Source: Pseudomonadales bacterium (GTDB taxonomy: Bacteria; Pseudomonadota; Gammaproteobacteria; Pseudomonadales; Halieaceae). From it: DNA of 64,000 nucleotides. Made by a program: the position numbers and the translations under genes. How positions within the stretch are numbered: the first letter of the stretch is position 1; every line of letters starts with the position of its first letter. Location of the stretch: NCBI GenBank assembly GCA_024234735.1, contig JACKNV010000003.1:186001-250000 (forward strand), given 5' to 3'. Under the pieces are notes generated by a model, which saw only the letters and a list, made by a program, of their open reading frames with translations, ran no database searches and was not told the DNA's origin. Shown piece after piece: positions 8,038-17,168 of the stretch.

Positions 8038-8222
8038 GGCGGTGTTGCCTCCTCGGCTCGTGATTGGCAGGGCTGATCATAGCGTATTTACCGGTGGCTA
8101 TCCCGGGCAACCATGTCAGGTATGGCCGCTGGGAGAGGGCGGACGGCAGTGCGGTGCTGGCGCAGCCGCTGTCCTGCCGTTACTCTGTGCCTCCTGAATT
8201 CGGTACCCGGGACACCCCCTCA

Positions 8223-9323
8223 ATGACCTCCATGCGAAAACGCTTTGCCAGCCTGTTGTCCACCCTGGCGCTGTGCTGGTGCCAGCTGGCCCAGGGCGGA
8301 GAGGGGGTGGCAGTGGTGGTCGCGCCGGTTCAGGAGCGAGCGATCCAGCGTACCCTGGCCCTGACCGGCACCGTCACCGCGGCGCGGGCGGCGCGGCTGT
8401 CGACCGCGGTGGGCGGCCTGGTGGCGGATATCGACGTGGATGCCGGCAGCGTGGTAGAGAAAGGTGAGGTGCTGCTGCAGCTGGACCCCGAGCTCGCCGA
8501 ACTGCAGGCGCGCAGCGCGGGTGCGCAGGTCGAGCAGGCGCGCACGGCCCTGGCCGATGCCCGGCGCAGGCTGGAGGAGGCACGCAGCCTCGCGCCCCAG
8601 CGCAGTATCGCCGAGAGCGTGGTGCGCGACCTGGCCGCGGAGGTGGCGATCGACGAAGCCGCCCTGCATCAGGCCATGGCCGACGCCGCCTACCGCGAGG
8701 TTGTGCTGGCCCGGCACTGGCTGCGTGCGCCCTTCAACGGGGTGGTGAGTACCAAGCTGACAGAGCAGGGGGAGTGGGTCAACCCGGGCCAGGCCGTGCT
8801 GGAGCTGGTGGGAATCGATGAACTGCGCCTGGATTTCCCGGTTGCGGAGGACTACCTGGCGGACATCCGCCCCGATGCCGTCGTCAACTTCCGGCTCAGC
8901 GCCTACCCCGGGCACACCTACCAGGGCCGGGTGGACACGGTGGTGCCGGTCACCGATCCCGGCGTGCGCACTTTCCTGTTGCGGGTACTGCCGCAGCAGA
9001 GCGACCAGCGCCTGGTGCCGGGCATGTCGGTGAGCGCCTGGCTCAAGCTGGACACCGGTCGCCGCGGCCTGGTGGTGCCCCGGGATGCGATCCTGCGCTA
9101 CCCGGATGGCCGGGTGGTGGTGTGGACGATCGAAAACAGGCCCGAAGGCCCTGTGGTCAGGGAGAATCCGGTCAGCACCGGGGTGACCTTCGATGCGCTG
9201 GTGGAAATCCGGGACGGCCTGGCCGCCGGGACGCGCGTGGTCATCGCCGGCAATGAGGCGTTGCTGGACGGCCAGCAGGTGATAATAGACGCTCCTCACG
9301 CCGGCGGTGCGGGCGATGTTTGA
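8223..9323 (+). CDS. RND efflux periplasmic adaptor subunit
   Basis: A 366-residue membrane fusion protein that would link the RND pump at 9316 to an outer-membrane channel. After a Sec signal (MTSMRKRFASLLSTLALCWCQLA) come the first barrel half (VAVVVAPVQERAIQ), the lipoyl half GLVADIDVDAGSVVEKGEVLLQLD, a coiled-coil hairpin rich in Ala, Glu and Arg (about 100-160), the second lipoyl half, a beta barrel and a C-terminal membrane-proximal region. The start at 8223 is chosen for the signal peptide; no clear ribosome site is seen, and ATG 8232 is an alternative. It overlaps the permease by eight bases. Confidence 0.88.
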   Translation: MTSMRKRFASLLSTLALCWCQLAQGGEGVAVVVAPVQERAIQRTLALTGTVTAARAARLSTAVGGLVADIDVDAGSVVEKGEVLLQLDPELAELQARSAGAQVEQARTALADARRRLEEARSLAPQRSIAESVVRDLAAEVAIDEAALHQAMADAAYREVVLARHWLRAPFNGVVSTKLTEQGEWVNPGQAVLELVGIDELRLDFPVAEDYLADIRPDAVVNFRLSAYPGHTYQGRVDTVVPVTDPGVRTFLLRVLPQQSDQRLVPGMSVSAWLKLDTGRRGLVVPRDAILRYPDGRVVVWTIENRPEGPVVRENPVSTGVTFDALVEIRDGLAAGTRVVIAGNEALLDGQQVIIDAPHAGGAGDV

Positions 9324-12300
9324 GCAGATTATTAGCCGCGGCATACTGATAACCGTCATCACGCTTATCCTCTGCCTGCTGGGGGTGGTGGCGGCCCTGC
9401 GCATACCGGTACAGATGATCCCCGACCTCGACGTGCGGGCGATATCGGTGCGCACCTTCTGGCCTGGTGCCACCCCCCAGGATGTGGAAAAGGAAATTCT
9501 GGTGGAGCAGGAGGACTACCTGCGCAACCTGCCCAACCTGTCGCGCATCACTGCGACGGCGCGCAGCGGCATGGCTGAGATACAGCTGGAATTTCCCTTC
9601 GGGACCGATGTCACCGACATGCTTATCCGGGTCAATAACGCGCTCAGCCAGGTGCCCTCCTATCCGGAGAACGTCGATGAACCGCGTATCTTCGCCAACT
9701 CCTTCTCCACCAACTTCTTCATGTTTTTCAGTGTGCAGCCGCTGCCGGGCAACCCGCGCCAGCTGGACATGGACATGACCCTGGATTACGTCGAGGACAA
9801 CGTCAAGCCACGCCTGGCCAGTGTGTCCGGGATTTCCGAGGTCAATGTATTCGGCGGGGCCGAGCGGCAGATCCAGATCCTGGTCGACCCGGCGCGCCTG
9901 GCCCAGCGCGGGCTGTCGCTGGGCGACGTGCGCGAGGCCGTTCGCAGCCGCAATCGCGACCGCTCGGGAGGTGAGATCGATTCCGGCAAGCGCCAGTACC
10001 TGCTGCGCACTGTCGGCCGGTTCGAGGATATCGGCGAGCTCGAAGAGCTGATCCTGGCGCGCCGGGCGGACTCGGTCATCCGCCTGGCCGATGTGGCCAG
10101 CGTGCGTCTGGATCACTTCGAAAAGCGCGCCATCGCCACCTTCAACGGGTCGCCCAACCTGTTCGTGGCGCTGCGCCGCGAGGCCGGCTCCAACGTGATC
10201 GATATCAAGCGGCGCATGATCCCCGAGATCGAGGCGATTAACCGCGAGCTACTGAACCCCGCAGGTATGGAAATCTACTCCATGGCGGACGACGTGGTAT
10301 ACGTCGAGGACTCAGTGCGCAACGTCTGGCAGAACCTCTTTCTCGGGGCGCTGTTTGCCACCCTGGTCATGTACGCTTTCCTGCGCTCCCTGCCCGCCAC
10401 CCTGGCCGGGGTCATGGGGATTCCAATCTGTATCATCGTGGCTTTCCTCGGTCTGTTGCTGGCGGGGCGAACCATCAATGTCATTTCCCTGGCGGGCATC
10501 GCTTTCGCCATCGGCATGACGCTGGACAACAGTATCGTGGTACTGGAAAGCATCGAGCTGGAGCGCCGGCGCGGTGCCGACCGCTTCCAGGCGGCCCTGC
10601 GCGGCGTGCGGCAGGTGTGGCCCGCGGTGTTTGCCTCCACCATGACCACCGTGCTGGTATTCGTACCCGTGGCCTTCGTCGCCCAGGAAGCGGGTCAGCT
10701 GTACTCCGACGTGGCAATCGCCATCTCGGCGGCCATCCTGGCCTCCATGCTGGTGGCCGTGACGGTACTGCCGGCCGCCGCGGCGCGGCTGTCCCTGGTC
10801 GATGCCGGCGCCGGCGGGGCCGGCGACCAGATCGCGTTGGACCGCCACCGGCTGCGGCGCCGCACCCTGTCCGCCGTGGAGCAGGTGATCGCCACCCCCG
10901 CGCGCCGACGCGCCTGCATTGCCCTCACCCTGCTGGTCAGCGGCGCAGTCATGTGGTGGCTGACGCCGGCGGCGGAATACCTGCCCGAGGGCGAGGAGCC
11001 CAAGGTGTTTGCCGTCATGAATGCGCCCCCGGGCTACAACATGGCCGCCATGGAGCGGATAGCGCGGGATGTGGAGGCGTACCTGTTGCTGCATGTTGGC
11101 GCCGATCCTGACCTGTATCGCCGCGGCGATAGCGAAGTGCCGGCCATCGCCTATATCAACCTGCGGATCACGCCCGACTCGTTGCGGGTCATCAGTGAGC
11201 CGTTGCGCGCGGCGGAAATAGAGCCGCTTATGGACGCTATCACCCGCAAGTACGAGCAGTTTCCCGGCATGCGCTCCTTTGCCGCGCGCGGCTCCATCAT
11301 CTCCAGTAACGACGGCGGCACCCGCAGCATCAACCTGGATATTGCCGGCCCCGACCTTGCCGTCATCTACGAGGTGGCGCAGGCCGCCTATCGCCGCGCC
11401 GGCGAGGTGTTTGAAAACCCCCGCATCCAGAGCCAGCCGCCGTCCCTGAGCCTGGCGCAACCCATGGTGGAGATACGGCCGCGCTGGGAGCGCGCCGCCG
11501 AGCTGGGAATGACCGCGGACGTCCTGGGGTTCACGGTGTCGGCGCTGACCGATGGCAGTTTCGTGGACGAATTCTTCATGGCCGACGACAAAATCGATAT
11601 CTACCTGTACAGCGACGTCGGACAGGCGGCATCCCTGGATACGCTGGGGCAGCTGCCGGTCTATACGGCGGCCGGCGAGGTGCTGCCGCTGGATGCCCTG
11701 GTGGACATCAGCGAGACGGTCGATGCCGGGATCGTGCGCCGGGTAAACGGGCGGCGCACAGTGTCACTCAACATCATACCGCCGCGCAGTGTCGCCCTGG
11801 AGACCGGCGTGGCCCGGGTGCGCAGCGAAGTGGTGGACTATCTGCGCGAGCAGGGCAGGGTGCCTGCGGATGTCAGCATCGCCATCTCGGGCGCCGCCGA
11901 CCAGCTGGACGCCACTCGCGAGGCTTTGTGGGGCAACTACGTGGTGGCGCTGCTGGTGATCTACCTGCTGCTGGTGGCCATATTCAGTCACTGGGGCTAT
12001 CCGCTGTTGATCATGACCTCGATTCCCCTGGGTATCGCCGGAGGCATCGTGGGCCTGTGGCTGCTCAATGCGGTGGGTGGCCTGCTGCCCCTGGTCGGGT
12101 GGGCCGCCGTCGTGCAGCCATTCGACATGATTTCCATGCTGGGCTTCCTGATCCTGATGGGCACGGTGGTGAATAACCCCATCCTGATCGTGCACCGTGC
12201 CGTGCAGAGTGTGCAGGCAGGGGGGCTGGCGCCGCTGGCGGCGGTGAACGAGGCAGTGGAGGCACGCCTGCGCCCCATTGCCATGTCCACGATCACCACC

Positions 12301-12471
12301 CTGTGCGGCCTGGCCCCACTGGTGTTGATCCCTGGAGCCGGTACCGAGCTGTATCGCGGGGTGGGGGCAATCGTGATGTTCGGGATACTGGGAGCCGCCG
12401 TGGTCACCCTGACCATGCTACCGGCACTGACTGTTGCGGTGCTGCAGTGGCAACAGCGACGCACGGCCTGA
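9316..12471 (+). CDS. RND efflux transporter permease subunit
   Basis: A 1051-residue inner-membrane pump of the AcrB superfamily with two large periplasmic loops and 12 helices. Helix 4 reads GIAFAIGMTLDNSIVVLESIELER, so the AcrB Asp407-Asp408 pair is DN here. Helix 10 reads GTVVNNPILIVH, lacking the AcrB lysine. The proton relay must therefore differ from AcrB, as in several non-drug RND branches. ATG at 9316 overlaps the adaptor stop (ATGTTTGA), which suggests coupling. No outer-membrane channel gene is adjacent. Substrate unknown. Confidence 0.9.
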   Translation: MFEQIISRGILITVITLILCLLGVVAALRIPVQMIPDLDVRAISVRTFWPGATPQDVEKEILVEQEDYLRNLPNLSRITATARSGMAEIQLEFPFGTDVTDMLIRVNNALSQVPSYPENVDEPRIFANSFSTNFFMFFSVQPLPGNPRQLDMDMTLDYVEDNVKPRLASVSGISEVNVFGGAERQIQILVDPARLAQRGLSLGDVREAVRSRNRDRSGGEIDSGKRQYLLRTVGRFEDIGELEELILARRADSVIRLADVASVRLDHFEKRAIATFNGSPNLFVALRREAGSNVIDIKRRMIPEIEAINRELLNPAGMEIYSMADDVVYVEDSVRNVWQNLFLGALFATLVMYAFLRSLPATLAGVMGIPICIIVAFLGLLLAGRTINVISLAGIAFAIGMTLDNSIVVLESIELERRRGADRFQAALRGVRQVWPAVFASTMTTVLVFVPVAFVAQEAGQLYSDVAIAISAAILASMLVAVTVLPAAAARLSLVDAGAGGAGDQIALDRHRLRRRTLSAVEQVIATPARRRACIALTLLVSGAVMWWLTPAAEYLPEGEEPKVFAVMNAPPGYNMAAMERIARDVEAYLLLHVGADPDLYRRGDSEVPAIAYINLRITPDSLRVISEPLRAAEIEPLMDAITRKYEQFPGMRSFAARGSIISSNDGGTRSINLDIAGPDLAVIYEVAQAAYRRAGEVFENPRIQSQPPSLSLAQPMVEIRPRWERAAELGMTADVLGFTVSALTDGSFVDEFFMADDKIDIYLYSDVGQAASLDTLGQLPVYTAAGEVLPLDALVDISETVDAGIVRRVNGRRTVSLNIIPPRSVALETGVARVRSEVVDYLREQGRVPADVSIAISGAADQLDATREALWGNYVVALLVIYLLLVAIFSHWGYPLLIMTSIPLGIAGGIVGLWLLNAVGGLLPLVGWAAVVQPFDMISMLGFLILMGTVVNNPILIVHRAVQSVQAGGLAPLAAVNEAVEARLRPIAMSTITTLCGLAPLVLIPGAGTELYRGVGAIVMFGILGAAVVTLTMLPALTVAVLQWQQRRTA

Positions 12472-12504
12472 GGGGCCGTGGCGAGGGCGCTGCAGGCGCA
12501 TCGC

Positions 12505-13920
12505 CTATTCGTCGTCGAACATATCGTCGGGACTGCGATTGGTAGAGTCGGAGGTGTCGGGGGCGGCGCGGTTGACCTGGTCGGCCGGCTCGTCGGCTTC
12601 CTGGTCGGTGTAGGTCCCGGCCCCTGCTGCGTCCTCCTCGGACAGGGACTGGGCCTGGGTGCCCTTGGCGGCGTGAATGCCGATATGGTAGACGGCAAAC
12701 CCGGGCATCACGAACTGGTCCAGGGCCATGCCCAGGATGCGGCCGTCATGGGGCGAAACGATATCGATCTGCTCGTTGGTGATGGGATTGTTGATCACTC
12801 CCAGGACGTCGCCTTTGCCGACCTGGGCGCCCAGTTCCATACTGCTGAACAGGATGCCCGAGGCGTTGGCGCGCACCCAGGCTGAATCGTAGAAGGCCGG
12901 TGCCGGGTTCAACCACAGGTCGACGCCGGAGTACATGCCGCTCTTGGCCATCAGCGTCATCACTTCCTTGACGCCCACGTCCACCATGTCGCGTTGCAGG
13001 CGCATGGGCTCACCGGCTTCCATGGTCACGGTGGGAATGCCGGCGCTGACCGCCGCCGCGCGCAGCGAGCGGGGATTGCCCGGAGAACTCAGCACCGGTA
13101 TGTCGCCAAACAGCTCGACAAAATCCGCCACCTCCGGTCTGGTCATGTCGGCGCGTAGTTGCGGAATATTGGTGCGATAGAACGAACCGGTATGCAGGTC
13201 CACCAGCCGGTCGCAATGTTTCACCACGTCGGTGAAGAAAGCGTCGGCAATACGCGACGCCACGCTGCCGTGGGGATTGCCGGGAAAGAAACGATTCAGG
13301 TCGCGGCGGTCGGGAAGGTAGCGGGAATTGCGGCTGAAGCCGAGCAGGTTGACGATCGGCACCCCGATCACCATGCCGCGCAGCTGGCCGGGATCGAGCT
13401 CGTACATGAGTCGCCGCACCATCTCGATGCCGTTCAGTTCATCCCCGTGGACCGCGGCCGTGAGGCACAGGGTGGGGCCGTCGTAGGCGCCGTTGACGAC
13501 CAGCACCGGGGTGTCCACCGCCATGCCACTAAAGGTATTCGACGGTTTCCATACCAGCCGGGCGGCGGTACCCGGCTCGACCTCGGCCCCCAGCAGCCTC
13601 CTGCTGGCGTTGGGGTGGCGGAGGATTTCCTCGGGGCTGAGCAGGAAGTCCAGCGGCTGCAGCTCGGCTTTGCCGTTGGCCACGGATCGGGCTTCGCGCT
13701 GGATGGCGGCTTCGCTGCTGGCCAGGCGGGGCAAGGTGGCACTGGTGGAGGGCATGCCCGGGGTGTCCTGGCGCGCGGTGAACCTGGTGGCGGGAGCGGG
13801 CGTTGTTCCTGCCCCGGCGGCCGCCGGCTCGGGATCAGCGGCGGGGTCGAGCTGCCTGGCCGCCAGGGGAGTAGCCAGCGCCAGCAGGCAGGCCAGGGCA
13901 AGGTAGGGCTTCAATATCAT
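12505..13920 (-). CDS. Exported succinylglutamate desuccinylase/aspartoacylase-like protein
   Basis: A 471-residue protein with a signal peptide (MILKPYLALACLLALATPLAA) followed by a Pro/Ala-rich spacer to about residue 60 and a zinc carboxypeptidase-like (M14, AstE/AspA) domain. Zinc and catalytic candidates are H and E in AAVHGDELNGIE, H in RLVDLHTGSF, and E in TVTMEAGEP. The C-terminal part (SMELGAQVGKGDVLGVI, VSPHDGRILG) is the usual beta domain. The last 50 residues are acidic and low-complexity, ending DDMFDDE. A periplasmic location makes an amino-acid catabolic role less likely than peptide or cell-wall amide hydrolysis (inference). Confidence 0.82.
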   Translation of the reverse strand: MILKPYLALACLLALATPLAARQLDPAADPEPAAAGAGTTPAPATRFTARQDTPGMPSTSATLPRLASSEAAIQREARSVANGKAELQPLDFLLSPEEILRHPNASRRLLGAEVEPGTAARLVWKPSNTFSGMAVDTPVLVVNGAYDGPTLCLTAAVHGDELNGIEMVRRLMYELDPGQLRGMVIGVPIVNLLGFSRNSRYLPDRRDLNRFFPGNPHGSVASRIADAFFTDVVKHCDRLVDLHTGSFYRTNIPQLRADMTRPEVADFVELFGDIPVLSSPGNPRSLRAAAVSAGIPTVTMEAGEPMRLQRDMVDVGVKEVMTLMAKSGMYSGVDLWLNPAPAFYDSAWVRANASGILFSSMELGAQVGKGDVLGVINNPITNEQIDIVSPHDGRILGMALDQFVMPGFAVYHIGIHAAKGTQAQSLSEEDAAGAGTYTDQEADEPADQVNRAAPDTSDSTNRSPDDMFDDE

Positions 13921-14049
13921 TCGGGCCACTGCGAATACAGCATGGGCCCATTGTCGGGGTACTGGGCCTGGACTGCAACAGTAAACAGCGCTCTTGTGGA
14001 GTAATTTTATTACAGAAAACAGGCCGTTACGGCCGGGATGCAAAGTGGC

Positions 14050-14466
14050 TTATGGGATGCCCTGGCGGGCAGTCTGGACCTCCTCCTCGGTCACCACGAT
14101 CACCTCGTCCCCCCAGCTGTTGCTGAGGTAGGCGACCAGTGCGGCGATTTCCCGGTCCGACAGGAAACCCAGGGCCGGCATCAGGCGCTGCGGTTGCGCC
14201 CCGGGGACCTGCTCCGGCGCCAGCCGGCCGTGGATGATGGTCTGGATGAGCACAGTCTTGTCGGTGAGCAGGCTCTGTTGGTGCAAAGAGGGGTACAGGC
14301 CCCCCTCGCCGTAGCCGTCGAGCTGGTGGCACTTGCTGCAGTTGTCCCCGAAGGTCTGTTCCCCGAGCAGAATCCGGGATTGCAGGTCGTCGTCGGCAGC
14401 CTGGACCAGGTGCCAGCCGCCCAGCAACCAGAGTGCGATTGCCGCCAAGGTGAGCCTGTCAGTCAT
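14050..14466 (-). CDS. Small periplasmic cytochrome c
   Basis: A 138-residue exported monoheme cytochrome. Signal peptide MTDRLTLAAIALWLLGGWHLVQA, then the heme motif CSKCH at 43-47 and a distal region RLMPALGFLSDREIAALVAYL, where the Met is the likely sixth ligand. This is the class I pattern of alcohol-dehydrogenase and oxidase-linked cytochromes. It probably passes electrons in the periplasm. It lies between the desuccinylase-like gene and amrA, all on the minus strand, 72 bases after amrA. Confidence 0.88.
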   Translation of the reverse strand: MTDRLTLAAIALWLLGGWHLVQAADDDLQSRILLGEQTFGDNCSKCHQLDGYGEGGLYPSLHQQSLLTDKTVLIQTIIHGRLAPEQVPGAQPQRLMPALGFLSDREIAALVAYLSNSWGDEVIVVTEEEVQTARQGIP

Positions 14467-14538
14467 TCCGGTGCCTGTCGTCGGTGGCAGAGTTGTTAGC
14501 GTACTACAGGCGCGTCCGGGAGTCAGTGGCGGCAAGTG

Positions 14539-15114
14539 TCAGTCCTCGCCGAACGACTGCGCCTGGTAGCGTTGCAGGCGCAGAGTGCCCGACCAGTGGA
14601 GGGGCGGCAACCCCGCCTTGACCAGCAGCTGCTCGACAAAGCGCTCGGGATCCGGCAGTTGCTCCCACACCTTGGGCAGGAAGGTGGCGCGCCGGCCGCG
14701 ATCCTCCAGCAGCAGCCCGTCGACACCCGGCCGCAGGCTGGCCAGCAGCGCCGCGCGGGTGGCCGCCGGCAGCAGCTGCAGGGGTGACAGCACGGCGATT
14801 TCGAAGCGTATGGCGGCGAGCTCCGCCTCGTTCAGGGGTGGGAAGCGCGGGTCTCGCGAGGCCGCGGAACGCGCGGCCTCGGCAACCGCCAGATGCAGGG
14901 GCTGGTCGCCGTGCAGGCTGCCGATGCAGCCGCGCAGCGCGGCCCTGTGGGTGAGGGTGACGAAGGCGCCGCGCCGCGCCCTGAGCCGTCTCCCCAGTGC
15001 CTGCGGCGCCGGCATCTGCCGCCCCGCCATATCGCTCTGCACGGCCTGCCTGGCAATGCCCAGTAATTGGCGTTGTTCCGCGGTGCTCAGTTCAGTGGAG
15101 CAGGAAGGCGCCAT
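14539..15114 (-). CDS. amrA: AmmeMemoRadiSam system protein A (AMMECR1 domain)
   Basis: A 191-residue AMMECR1-domain protein. Visible hallmarks are RGAFVTLTHRAALRGCIGSLHGDQPL (LRGCIG core) and AARSAASRDPRFPPL, then a C-terminal VWEQLPDPERFVEQLLVKAGL. AMMECR1, Memo and a radical-SAM protein recur together across bacteria and archaea as the AmmeMemoRadiSam set, whose reaction is not established. The ATG at 15114 is inside the end of amrB (23-base overlap), so translation is probably coupled. Confidence 0.93.
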   Translation of the reverse strand: MAPSCSTELSTAEQRQLLGIARQAVQSDMAGRQMPAPQALGRRLRARRGAFVTLTHRAALRGCIGSLHGDQPLHLAVAEAARSAASRDPRFPPLNEAELAAIRFEIAVLSPLQLLPAATRAALLASLRPGVDGLLLEDRGRRATFLPKVWEQLPDPERFVEQLLVKAGLPPLHWSGTLRLQRYQAQSFGED

Positions 15115-15877
15115 AACCCACCACGCGCTCGCGGTCCCCGGCGGTGTCGCCGGAGTTGTTGCGCTGTAGCAAACTGATATCCAGGGCCCGCAGCTGCCGG
15201 CTCGCCATGAGGCCGTTGAGCACGGCGGCGCCGCAGGCCTGCTCACCGTGCAGATCGCCCTGCCTGCGCAGCAATCTGGCGCAGGTATCGGCATCGATAC
15301 GGCTGGCGGTGGCATAGTCGTGAAAGTGGGAGAGGTCGGTGCTCACCACCAGCAGGGTCTGCGGCATGCTCCACAGGGTATCGATCACGTCCGCCACCAG
15401 GGGGGGCGGGCACTGGCCCACTGCGATGGGGACCAGCTGGAATTCCCCCAGCACTCTTTGCAGGAAGGGCAGCTGGACCTCCAGGCTATGCTCCAGGCGG
15501 TGGGCCTCGCCCGAGGTGCAGACGCCCGGCAGGTGGGCAATCTGTTGCATGGCATCGCGGTCCAGCGGGACCGGGCCCAGTGGGGTGGCGAAGCTGTCGT
15601 CAGCTGGCAGGGCCATGCCCTGCACATATACCCGGTGGGCCGGGCCCAGCAGGGCCACGCGGCGAATATTGCCGGCGCTGTCAGCCAGGCAACAATAGGC
15701 CGCCGCAGCCGTGGCGCCCGAATAGGGGTAGCCGGCGTGGGGTACGATCAGGCCGCGGGGTACCGTCGGGCCGGTGGCGGGACGGGCCGCCGCCAGCAGC
15801 GCGTCTACATGGCGGCGCAGGCGCCCGGGATCCGCCTCGTAAAACATCCCGGCCACCGCTGCGGGGCGTGTGCTCAT
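15092..15877 (-). CDS. amrB: AmmeMemoRadiSam system protein B (Memo family)
   Basis: A 261-residue protein of the MEMO1 family, related to extradiol dioxygenase class III folds. It starts MSTRPAAVAGMFYEADPGRL, then IVPHAGYPYSGATAA, LLGPAHRVYVQGMALP, VVSTDLSHFHDY, and ends GYGAFLL. The two His (PHAG, GPAH) and the Cys in EQACGAAVLNG correspond to the conserved metal or copper-binding residues of Memo. The start at 15877 gives the family-typical N-terminus; an upstream in-frame ATG exists. Divergent from amrS. Confidence 0.93.
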   Translation of the reverse strand: MSTRPAAVAGMFYEADPGRLRRHVDALLAAARPATGPTVPRGLIVPHAGYPYSGATAAAAYCCLADSAGNIRRVALLGPAHRVYVQGMALPADDSFATPLGPVPLDRDAMQQIAHLPGVCTSGEAHRLEHSLEVQLPFLQRVLGEFQLVPIAVGQCPPPLVADVIDTLWSMPQTLLVVSTDLSHFHDYATASRIDADTCARLLRRQGDLHGEQACGAAVLNGLMASRQLRALDISLLQRNNSGDTAGDRERVVGYGAFLLH

Positions 15878-15924
15878 TGCCTGGTAACCGCGGTTCCTTA
15901 TAGCTGCATGATCTATAACCATAG

Positions 15925-15957
15925 TTGTAAAGTGGGTATTGGCAACCCATATTACAA
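15925..15957. promoter_or_regulatory. 33-bp dyad between amrB and amrS
   Basis: TTGTAA-2-TGGGT-7-ACCCA-2-TTACAA, fully symmetric about 15941, ending three bases before the amrS ATG. It may be a repressor operator for the divergent pair, or an RNA hairpin that hides the AAGG ribosome site of amrS. Confidence 0.5.
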
Positions 15958-15960
15958 GGC

Positions 15961-17034
15961 ATGGATTCAACAATAGTTGCTACTCGCTACTGGCACCAGC
16001 TGGAAGACGGCCGGGTGCAGTGCGACCTGTGCCCGCGTTACTGTCGGCTACGCGAGGGCCAGCGCGGGTTGTGTTATGTGCGCCAGTGTCTCGATGGCGG
16101 GGTGCGGCTGGTCAGTTACGGGCGCTCCAGCGGGTTTTGCGTGGACCCGATCGAGAAAAAGCCACTCAACCACTTCTACCCCGGCAGCGCGGTGCTGTCC
16201 TTTGGCACTGCCGGGTGCAACCTCGCCTGCAAGTTCTGCCAGAACTGGGACATGAGCAAGTCGCGGGAGATGGACACCCTGGCGGACCGGGCCATGCCCG
16301 GGGACCTGGCGCGGGCAGCCCGGGAGACGGGGTGCCGCAGCGTGGCCTTCACCTACAACGACCCGATAATCTTCCTGGAGTATGCCCTGGACGTGGCCGC
16401 CGCCTGCCGCGAGCAGGACATCGCCACCGTCGCGGTGACCGCGGGTTACATCGATCCGCGGCCCAGGGCGGAATTCTTCGCCGCCATGGATGCCGCCAAT
16501 GTCGACCTCAAGGCGTTCACCGAGCGTTTCTACCACAAGATTTGCGGCGGCCACCTGGCGTCCGTGCTGGACACCCTGCAGTACATACGCCACGAGACCG
16601 ATACCTGGCTGGAGCTCACCACCTTGCTGATTCCCGGGGAGAACGACTCCGAGGCGGAACTGGACGCCATGACCGCCTGGGTGGTGGAGCACCTGGGCCC
16701 CGATGTGCCCATGCACTTCACCGCCTTCCACCCGGACTGGAAAATGCTGCAGCACGCCGCCACGCCGGCTGCCACCCTGGCCATGGCCCGCCGGGTCGCC
16801 ATGGCCAATGGTGTGCGCTTTGCCTATACCGGCAACGTGCGCGATCCCGCCGGTGCCAGCACCTGGTGCCCGGGCTGCGGCGAGTTGCTGATCGAGCGCG
16901 ACTGGCACCGCCTGGGCCGTTGGTCACTGGATGGCGCGGGCCGCTGTGGGAACTGCGGCTGGCAACTGCCGGGGCGTTTTGGTGCCGCGCCGGGCCAGGG
17001 CGTTGCCCGCCCGGTGCGCATACGGTTTGCCTGA
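15961..17034 (+). CDS. amrS: AmmeMemoRadiSam system radical SAM enzyme
   Basis: A 357-residue radical SAM protein. An N-terminal cysteine group (C21, C24, C28, C38) precedes the cluster motif CNLACKFC (C86, C90, C93). Further family marks are YNDPIIFLEYALDVA, TAGYIDPRPR, VDLKAFTERFYHK, LIPGENDS and MHFTAFHPDWKM. The C-terminus carries a zinc-ribbon-like pair, WCPGCG and CGNCGW. It is related to pyruvate formate-lyase activating enzymes, but no glycyl radical partner is nearby. Together with amrA and amrB it completes the trio; the substrate is unknown. Confidence 0.94.
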   Translation: MDSTIVATRYWHQLEDGRVQCDLCPRYCRLREGQRGLCYVRQCLDGGVRLVSYGRSSGFCVDPIEKKPLNHFYPGSAVLSFGTAGCNLACKFCQNWDMSKSREMDTLADRAMPGDLARAARETGCRSVAFTYNDPIIFLEYALDVAAACREQDIATVAVTAGYIDPRPRAEFFAAMDAANVDLKAFTERFYHKICGGHLASVLDTLQYIRHETDTWLELTTLLIPGENDSEAELDAMTAWVVEHLGPDVPMHFTAFHPDWKMLQHAATPAATLAMARRVAMANGVRFAYTGNVRDPAGASTWCPGCGELLIERDWHRLGRWSLDGAGRCGNCGWQLPGRFGAAPGQGVARPVRIRFA

Positions 17035-17168
17035 GGGGCGCCGCGCCCGCTGACCCGTTGTAATGCTACAAACCCCGCGTGGCCCCGGGGCGGCAGGCGT
17101 TTGCCCGGGCGCCCGGGCGGGGTTAGAGTGCCGACAGGGTCCCACAGGACATACAGGCCCATCCGACC

